A stretch of 64,000 nucleotides of DNA from Stereum hirsutum FP-91666 SS1 (Eukaryota > Basidiomycota > Agaricomycetes > Russulales > Stereaceae), in contig NW_006763141.1 of the NCBI RefSeq assembly GCF_000264905.1, forward strand, positions 930,340 through 994,339, in the 5' to 3' direction. Shown piece by piece: positions 57,819 through 64,000 of this stretch (position 1 is its first letter; each line of letters opens with the position of its first letter). Position numbers and translations under genes: made by a program. The notes under the pieces are model-generated. The model worked only from the letters and a program-made list of their open reading frames with translations. It was not told the DNA's origin and did no database searches.

Positions 57819-59426
57819 GCGAAAATCTCTGTTGAAGGTGAGTGAAGTGGTCAAGGGGAAGTAATAGGTGAGATTACGATGCTGCGATGCTGTTTTGCGG
57901 CACGTAAGATTATATGGGACGTCACAGCGCAAGTATAGCACGACCTCATAGAGTATGCGGGTCGATATCATGACGCTGATGCAAGGTAGGAATATTACAG
58001 GCTCTGTACACCCGTAGGAATTAGTTGCCGTCCTACTTCAAGATATGGAACCTCGAGTCAGTAGTACCCGTCTTGGGCTTGTTAATAGTTACATGGTTCT
58101 TGATGGGCGGGAATAAAGGGGAGAAGGCGGGAGTAGTCTGATCCTGAGCAACAGAGATACTATTGCCAAACCTGAGATACACAGTATATTGCTCCGCATG
58201 AATACCTTTTACTTGAATCGGACACGGTAGCATAGTGTCACAAGGTATTATGACGCGTCTAAGAGCTAGTCAATGGCCAAGGCTCACTTTATAACTTGAA
58301 GAAGAGGGCCCGGGATCGGTGGGAGATCTTGGTTCTTGACAAAGGTTCAGGAGGAGCTTGCGTCGGGTTTGAAGCACCATCTCGAATCTAGTCCCAATTT
58401 AGTCCGATCAGGTTACTTGCCAACTCAGAGAGATGAGGCACAAATACCAGCCTTACTCGAGTCTCCTCTCTTCCGTCCTTTCCCGCGGCGTTGACACGTA
58501 TATGTAGTCCAGGCCCAAGGTAACGCCACGGGAAATGCAATCACTGTGAAGCCAAAATGCAGCTACAAAATTCCTCGGAAGTTGTTTCAGAACAGAATTT
58601 ATGCGCCGAAGATGAGTCAACGAAGGGTATTATTTTGGAGAAATACCCTCTCATGGACCTACAGCTTTTGAGGATTATGGCCGATTTCGATAGAAATCTT
58701 ATCCGTGAGCCTTGTGGTGTATTTTGCTAGAGATTAATATTGTCCAGATGAAAACCCTTCTTGGGTGGTTAGACCAGTAAGACCGGGAAGTTGTGAGAAC
58801 AAAGCGGAAGAGAGCAAAGAATTGAAGAGAGATGAGATGCGAGCTGCGGACTAAGTGATCCGAAACTGATGGTTACGAAGAAGGCTCAGGAGCGAAGGCG
58901 GAAGTCAAGAGTCCGAGCAAAATTGCAGACTCATGAGAGCAGTGAACGGGAGAACCGAAACAATGTTCCTGCTTGCTACCCGTCATGAGCTCAGTATAGG
59001 CCGCCGCGGAAGAAAGCAGAAACGCGGAACTCGCCGGGAGAATGCACTCTACGCCACATCACAACGTAAGTAGTACGCCACCTAAGCCGCGTCGAATCAG
59101 ACAATCGAACATGGACTTCAACTTCAGCTCTAACAATCGAGAGCAGAGAGCAGAGCGCATGATGTTATATAAGCTAATGCGAGTAGAGGTACACTGATCC
59201 GGACGTGATTCAGGAATCAGAAAAAGAAAGGAATACAACAATCCATAGTAAATAGCGTAAGTAGACCGTGAATACGCGAAAAGCAGAATCAGGAAAACAA
59301 CAATAACAGCACTTCAGCAAGAGTCCACGTATACGTATGCAGAGTCCATCCCACCGTCCAGCCAAAGTTAGACCAGTTCCCTCCATTTCGTCCCTATCGA
59401 ACTCCCGCACCTACGCCTACGCCTAC
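57819..59426. other. Intergenic region, about 1.6 kb
   Basis: Upstream of the DUF6533 gene and downstream of the next minus-strand gene. Short frames on the minus strand (57780-57971, 58033-58233) show no family pattern. No repeat or RNA gene was recognised. Confidence 0.45.
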
Positions 59427-60778
59427 TCAGGCCCCCTGCAACCAATCCCTCAACCCCCTAACCAGCCTCCTCGCCGCCACCTCCAACCTCTCATCCTTCG
59501 TCCTGGCCACTTCTACCACCGTCCTCTTCCTCCCTGCCCCTCCACCTGCCGGACTAATCACCAACCCGACCCTCCTCGAACTAAACGCCACGCTCACCCT
59601 CTCCCACTCCACCGCCTTCCCATTCCCTCCTCCACCTCCTCCACCTCCTTCACCTTCTCCGCTCGAGCCACTAACATAAATGACCCCCCTCCGCCCCCCT
59701 TCCTCCCTAACCAGATCCTCCAACCTCGCCCGCGGCTGCATCAACCCAAAAAGATCCCGAAAACTCTCCTCCCTTTCCAGATGCAGCTCCGTATCGTCAC
59801 TCCAGACGTCTTCCCGGACTTTGAGGGCTATGAAGAGGTCGAGGATCGAGGTTTCGCGGTGCGAGGAGGGTAGGAGCGGGCCGGGGATGTGGATTCCGTT
59901 CGAGTTGGAGGTTCGGTCGGATTGTGGTTGGGTGTGTGATTGTGATTGTCGGTGTTGAGAGTGTTGGCGGGAGGGATGGGAATGGGAGGAGGTGGAGGAT
60001 AGGGAGGTTGTGGAGGGTGTTGGGGAGGGTGGGCTTGGATTTGGATTTGGATTTGAGTGGGAGGTCGTGGGTGTCGATGGGGAGGCGGCGGAGGCGGAGA
60101 TGGCGCAGGAGCTGTAGGGAGGTGCGAAGTGGGGGAAGGGGTCGGAGCTGTAGGGATGTCGGAGGAGGGAAGTGTATGCGGGGAGATAGGTTGAGCGGAG
60201 GACGTGCATGCATGCTGTAACACGAGGGGAGGTCAGTATGTCGTCGAAGACGTATAGATGAGGGGCAATAGGGGCTATCGGACTAGGGTGGCGCAGAGGA
60301 CATTGCCACCCATCATCTTGTATCATTTCTCCTCCCGAGAAGACTCAAAATGCCCTTGCATGAAGGATGAAACGGACTAACCGATATAAAGCGCCCGATT
60401 GACCAGCCTCAAACTGACCGAAAGCCAATAAAGCGTCTTGCGCTGTCTCTCGACCCTCCCCTCGTCCAACCAACTCGACTGCGGAAAGGTATGATACACG
60501 ATCTCCAACAACAGATGGGACGGCAACATCGTGAACGTCAGCGGGGGCACTCTTCTCTTCCCTCTATAACCCTCGCTCGTCGAGGGCGAGTATGGCGGTG
60601 ATGTGGGATTGGAGTTGGTGTTGGCGTTGGTATTGGTATTGGTGGCGACATGGCGGAACGGATTACGCGATGCGAAGTGCGCGGGAGGAGGAGGTTGGCC
60701 ATGGGAAGAGTAGGCTGTAGCGCTCGAGTAAGGAGGCGGGGGAGGAAGCATGGGGGGCTTTTCGTCGACGACGACCAT
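59427..60778 (-). CDS. F-box-like protein of unknown target
   Basis: Exons 60382-60778 and 59427-60214 (minus strand) give 394 residues. After a Pro/Asn/Thr-rich start (MVVVDEKPPMLPPPPPYSSA) comes PPLTFTMLPSHLLLEIVYHT, which has the LPxxLLxEI pattern of an F-box, and YWLSVSLRLVNRALYIACMH, its usual second half. Ser/Pro-rich linkers follow, then SILDLFIALKVREDVWSDD and a C-terminal block RRVGLVISPAGGGAGRKRTV leading to LVRGLRDWLQGA. The conserved part crosses the intron in phase, which supports the model. It may act as an adaptor for an SCF ubiquitin ligase, or only share the fold. Codons in exon 2 end in C early and in G late. Confidence 0.65.
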
Positions 60779-62640
60779 CGTGCGAGGATCTCGAGCCGGC
60801 TACGCTTTTATGTTCCTTCCTATACGTGCGTGTGCTGCTTGGGTAAGGCTATCGCGGTATTGGGTTCGTGAAACGAAACCGTAAACGTCGAAGTTGAGGG
60901 TGTCACTGGATAAGGCTGCGCTGCGGTGTGTTGATGGATTGGATTGGATCGGTTTGGGGTGAGGGAAAGGCGATAAGAGGAGAGGCGCTGGATGGAGGAC
61001 GGGTGGAATGGACGTTGGCTATGAGTAATGTGCGAGGAATGTGCGAGGATGGGAATAGAATAGACTGAGAGTCGCTGCGGGGAGCCGTGGAACTGTGACG
61101 GGCACGCAGGCCGGCCTTTGGAGGATGGAACTCAGCAGGGCGTCAGTATTGCTTTTTGTTGACAGGCTTCTAGGACAGCAATTCTAGGGATGTTATATAC
61201 GAGTAGAATAGGTCAAGAACGAGGAAGACCGTAGTAGTAACGAAGAGTGCTGGCAGTCTGAGCTGGCTCCAAGCGAACGATGACGAAGTGGCGTTTCTCA
61301 CTGTTTCTCAGAGTCAAAGCGGGGATAAAGACCTCACGGGCGCTCTCCTCGACCCGTGTCATTTATATGGACCGCAATGTCCCAGACTACCAGTAATTTT
61401 GAACATGAAACGATACTTTTGAAGGCCCAAGAGTCCAAGACGAAGCCGAGGCAGACCGCAGCTGCTGAGCATCATGATCACTTGGAACCTGTCCGAGTCG
61501 TAAATATGTTACTCAGGCTGGGACTCGAGAGTGTACCGGACTGCGCAGCGGAAATTCTATATATTCGAGTCCTTACTTGTGGATGCTCTGAGCTCATGAA
61601 TGTCTTGGAAGGGTCCAAGACGACTTGGCATGCACTTCCTTCCATACGATATGTCCAACCGAGCAAAGACGTGGTAAGGTGGAGTTTCATCAAAGACTCA
61701 CTGCGCCGCTGCGTGGTGGCGCCAATTCAACATGCTCAGACCGGTACCAGCGCGAATATGATTAGGTGGGTTCTTAGCACGAACGGGTGACGAGAGCGAG
61801 AGCGAGAATGAGATAAAAGTAAAGAAAAAGCGAATAAATAAACAAAACAAAACTAAGTATGTATGGGACCTATATGTGCAATTGCAAGTCGAGAGCCTAA
61901 ATGGTCGGGAAGTTGTCAATATCAACAAGCTTAAGGAGGAGGCGGCTCTAATAAGAATATAATATCGTGACAGGTCGTTAAAAAGAGACAAACAGCAATT
62001 GCAATGAACATTGAACAGGAAGAAGCGAGAAACGACGTGGTGATGACGGTGAAGTGGAGAATAAGTAGGATGGATGGATGGATAGCAGAACTACATGATA
62101 TAGACAGGCCTATTAGGGCAGATGGATGGAGAGGACAAACAAGCGATGTGTTGATTGATTGTATGACTGTATGGCTGTATGGTTGGGTGGGTGGTGGTGA
62201 TGGTGATGGTACAGTGCCGCAAATCAGCGCAGGGATATGGAGGTGTAGAAGGGCCGTGGGCAGAAGAAATATGGGAAAAGAATACAGAGGAATCGAATGC
62301 GATGCATGGATACGTGCCTACGTGAATGACGATGCGATGCAATGCAATGCAATAAAGAAGAGCCAAAATAGATGCGGATGCGACGATATGACGATGTGAC
62401 GAGTGACGAACGACGACCTGTGAAGATGTGTAGGTGGAGGATGGATGGCGTGAAGTGTGTGCATGCGTGGTTGGGGGGTATGCAATTACATTTGCTGAAA
62501 GAGTAAGAGCAAGGATGAAGAGATAGATGCAAGATGTGTGTGAGATGCAAATTGAAAGAGGCCGATGCCGTTGTCCGCCGTCCATCCATCCATCCATTCG
62601 TCCATGAATCATTGCATTCTCCAAGTGCAAGAAAGCCACC
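60779..62640. other. Intergenic region, about 1.9 kb
   Basis: No gene that I can support. A plus-strand frame at 61356-61790 (144 codons, first codon not ATG) has no domain. The right end has GATG/CATC-type microsatellite fragments around 62069-62080 and 62580-62600. Confidence 0.4.
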
Positions 62641-63928
62641 TCATATCCTCAACTCCCTAAACCCCCTAACATCCACCCTCCCCACCCCATTCCTCATCCA
62701 CTCCCCATCCTTCCCCACCACCCCCACCTCCTCCCCCTCTCCCCCCACCTTCTTCCCCCTCTTCCCCACAACACCTTTCCTGAACCTCCCCCCGGGGATA
62801 ACGATCTTCCCCGCCCCCTTGGTCTTCCCCCCAGCACCACCACCCCGAACAACCCTCTCCGCCACCCGCGGACTAGGCAGCCCCAGCGCCTTCCTCTGTC
62901 TTCTCGTCAATGGCCTATCTACCGGCGCAGGCGGTGCAGAAGCTGATGCTGATGGAGGGGGTGCTGGGAGCGGCGAAGACGACGAAGAAGTATCGGACGA
63001 GGTCGACGCCGTCTCGGATAATGACGGTGTATCCGCATCCGCATCGACGTCCACATCCACATCGTCCATCATTATCGGCGGCGGCCTCCGAGTCGCCCCT
63101 TCTTCTTCCTCCCCATCCTCGTCGTCCATATCATCCGCGTCAGACCCGTCCTCCTCGTACCTCATCTCCACATCCCCTTCCCCCTCTTCCTCCCCATCGT
63201 CCTCCTCCTCCGCCTCCCCCTCGCCATCCTCATCCTCCCCCCTCCTGGACCTCTTCGCCGCACTATGTTCCGAATCCTCACCATCCCCCGAACTCTCATC
63301 GAACGTCCTCTTCGGACTCCGATGATCCCTCTCACTTAAGGGGGGCACCGTCATCATCGACGAGTCGGACGCCGTCGTGCTGCTACTATCCCTACTAGTG
63401 GGGGTAGCGGTGGTGAAGGAGGTGGAAGGCAACGTAATCTGCGATGGCGAGACTGATCTCGAGCCCGGCAAAGGGATCTGCGAAGGCGTAGGTGGTGCCG
63501 TCGAACTCGTATCCTCCTTCTGTCTCGTCGAAGAAGTAGAAGCAGAAGCAGACGCGGCCTTGCTCGCCGCCGTCCGTCTCAGACTCTCCCTCTTCCCCTT
63601 CATCTTCGCCGGCGCCTTCTCTCCCTCCTTCTCCTTATCCCCCTTAACCTTCTCTTTCGCAGGGTTCTTCCCCGTAAGAACAAGAGGCGCCGAAGCCGAC
63701 GCCGACGATCCTTCCGTCTTGTTATTCGTCGCAGCAGCAGCAGCCCTCACCGACGCACGCGTAGCTTTCGCTTTGGAGATCTTCGCAGTCGGTGGTGGCG
63801 GTGGTGGCGCCGGCGGTAGATCGTCCACGTCTGACGCTGAGGTGAGTGTCCATTCGTGGACTTGGGGGAGACCCTGATGGGGCCCTCGGAGGTTACGGAT
63901 GGAGGAGAAGTGTTCCCAGTCGTGGTAT
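62641..63928 (-). CDS. OTU-type cysteine protease, C-terminal part (5' end outside window)
   Basis: The exon from 63928 to a TGA at 62641-62643 continues into an intron that reaches the window edge, so the N-terminal catalytic Cys region is missing. Its first residues, YHDWEHFSSIRNLRGPHQGL followed by PQVHEW, match the end of the OTU deubiquitinase domain (the family His lies in this block, compare YxxxEHYSSVRN in OTUD3-like proteins). The remaining 395 residues are Ser/Ala/Glu-rich with basic segments PLTRRQRKALGLPSPR and KIVIPGGRFRKGVVGKRGKK, which could bind nucleic acid or guide nuclear entry. Deubiquitinase activity cannot be judged without the N-terminal part. The intron (63929-64000 and beyond) contains a C10-type tract and a TC repeat on the coding strand. 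Confidence 0.75.
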
Positions 63929-64000
63929 CTGCATTCGGCGCATGGTGTCAGATATTTGAACTCGTAAAACAGAGAAGGGGGGGGGGGCGAGAGAGAGAGA

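Noticed and set aside
61356..61790. 144-codon plus-strand frame
   Set aside because: No ATG at the first codon, no domain, no splice-linked neighbours. Kept only as an uncertain note in the spacer entry.
62534..63325. 263-codon plus-strand frame, Ser/Pro-rich
   Set aside because: Antisense of the OTU-type gene, whose frame has the conserved DWEHFSSIRN block.

Overview
The window is nuclear DNA from a filamentous basidiomycete, most likely an Agaricomycete. Genes carry many short GT-AG introns of about 50-100 bases, coding GC is moderate to high, and several products belong to families typical of mushroom-forming fungi: a STE3-type pheromone receptor, a DUF6533 membrane protein, a small secreted cysteine protein and F-box/leucine-rich proteins. 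It reads as ordinary chromosome. I see no virus, plasmid, CRISPR array or intact transposon.

Layout. 1-3.3 kb holds the tail of a Ser-rich protein and then a repeat-rich gap with inverted repeats and a recurring TCCGGACAAA motif. 3.5-5.5 kb is a many-exon membrane protein I do not recognise. 6.8-10.3 kb is an intact urea/polyamine symporter (DUR3). 10.7-12.4 kb is an aldo-keto reductase on the minus strand. 13.4-13.9 kb has two tRNA-Pro loci, one decayed and one intact with an intron. 14.3 kb is a small secreted protein. 15.4-15.9 kb is SRP9 (minus), next to a 1,099-residue Ser-rich protein (16.2-19.7 kb). 20.4-22.0 kb is the STE3-type receptor. 22.4-26.0 kb has two related F-box-type genes (minus), the second fused to an acidic nuclear-looking tail. 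26.4-27.5 kb is a short-chain dehydrogenase, 28.0-29.6 kb a secreted GH18 enzyme (minus), 31.5-35.8 kb a second large Ser/Gly-rich protein.

36.3-39.6 kb is the mitochondrial 2-oxodicarboxylate carrier (minus, 14 exons, two of them only 5 and 7 nt). 40.5-46.4 kb is MCD4, the first GPI ethanolamine-phosphate transferase. 46.6-55.0 kb holds two tandem paralogues of a probable mitochondrial RNA-binding family; the larger one is built from repeated RRM-like modules separated by phase-1 introns at equivalent places. 55.4-55.6 kb is U6 snRNA (minus). 56.0-57.8 kb is a DUF6533 membrane protein (minus). 59.4-60.8 kb is an F-box-like protein (minus). The right edge cuts an OTU-type protein (minus).

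The genes do not form one pathway. They cover nitrogen uptake, secretory targeting and GPI synthesis, mitochondrial transport, mating-type signalling and cell-wall breakdown. Two observations stand out. The first is the modular RRM-repeat gene with its shorter paralogue. The second is a compositional switch inside many exons: the 5' half prefers C-ending codons and the 3' half G-ending codons, on both strands.

Exon positions were worked out by eye from splice signals, reading-frame continuity and family similarity. Where explicit exon coordinates are given, lengths and phases were checked to add up.
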